Source: Cyclobacteriaceae bacterium (GTDB lineage: Bacteria; Bacteroidota; Bacteroidia; Cytophagales; Cyclobacteriaceae). From it: a stretch of 8,923 nt of DNA. Position numbers and translations under genes: made by a program. The notes under the pieces are model-generated. The model ran no database searches. It was not told the origin of the DNA and saw only the letters and a list, made by a program, of their open reading frames with translations. The stretch spans positions 1-8,923 of the forward strand of contig JABFSY010000200.1 of assembly GCA_013140395.1 (NCBI GenBank). The letters are read 5' to 3'. This document shows, piece after piece, positions 8,726-8,923 of this stretch. Each line of letters begins with the position of its first letter. Position 1 is the stretch's first letter.

Positions 8726-8923
8726 TTATAGTTTTCCGGTCAGAATGCTGAGCTTTATTTTAGTAAGCCAACGTTTTGTATCGAGCGCGAAGTCTCCATT
8801 CATCATCCAATCATAATAGGCAGGCTCGGTTTTAAAAACGGCTAGTACTGATTTGCCTTTGTGCTTTCCAAAATTAAACACGGCTTCCCCTTGAGAATTT
8901 TTGATCATACGCCCCGCCAGATC
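8726..8923 (-). CDS. 3'-5' exonuclease (DNA polymerase III epsilon-like), C-terminal part only
   Basis: The minus-strand frame stays open to the right edge of the window, and the 65 codons visible look like the C-terminus of a longer protein. Before the internal Met at 8908 the frame reads D-L-A-G-R. It continues through F-N-F-G-K-H-K-G-K-S-V and E-P-A-Y-Y-D-W-M-M-N-G-D-F to a TAA at 8726-8728. This F-N-F-G-K-H-K-G / Y-Y-x-W-M-x-x-x-D-F arrangement is the C-terminal (DUF3820-like) segment found after the DEDD exonuclease domain in many Bacteroidota epsilon-like exonucleases (recognised from memory). The catalytic DEDD residues lie outside the window, so activity cannot be judged here. Treating 8908 as a true start would wrongly create a 60-residue gene. 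It converges on the DUF2452 gene with a 5-bp gap. Confidence 0.8.
   Translation of the reverse strand, partial: DLAGRMIKNSQGEAVFNFGKHKGKSVLAVFKTEPAYYDWMMNGDFALDTKRWLTKIKLSILTGKL

Overview
This window looks like an ordinary chromosomal stretch from a Bacteroidota bacterium, probably of the Cytophagales/Cytophagia side (inference). The clues are two exact TAnnTTTG -7 boxes in the only divergent intergenic region, A/T-rich start regions with no Shine-Dalgarno sequences, an M23 peptidase with a long beta-rich C-terminus, a DUF2452 protein, and the tail of an exonuclease ending in a GKHKG segment. Nine protein genes fill almost all of the window. The largest gap is 121 bp, and I found no RNA gene, mobile element or CRISPR array.

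Left block (73-3832, + strand): three closely spaced genes encode an SLC45/GPH-like major facilitator transporter, an aquaglyceroporin (GlpF type) and glycerol kinase (GlpK). The last two form a standard glycerol uptake module: facilitated entry, then trapping as glycerol 3-phosphate. Neither a glycerol-3-phosphate dehydrogenase nor a regulator is present here. The 72-bp leader in front of the block contains two inverted repeats.

Middle block (6936-3844, - strand): a FAHD1-like fumarylacetoacetate hydrolase-family enzyme, a secreted M23 peptidase and a Bcp-type peroxiredoxin with a very basic C-terminal tail. They read as one transcription unit because the first two genes overlap by 32 bp and the next gap is 17 bp. 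The unit converges on glpK with only 11 bp between the stop codons.

Right block (7058-8720, + strand): an M48 family metallopeptidase with a lipoprotein-like N-terminus, followed by a DUF2452 protein carrying an extra N-terminal beta-rich domain. The M48 gene diverges from the FAH-family gene across a 121-bp promoter region that holds both -7 boxes and a perfect G4/C4 hairpin between them. The window ends with the C-terminal 65 codons of a minus-strand exonuclease gene that enters from outside the right edge.

I see no clear previously undescribed system. The most worthwhile leads are the DUF2452 fusion, the SLC45-like transporter heading the glycerol genes, the basic tail on the peroxiredoxin, and the inverted repeats in the two regulatory regions.
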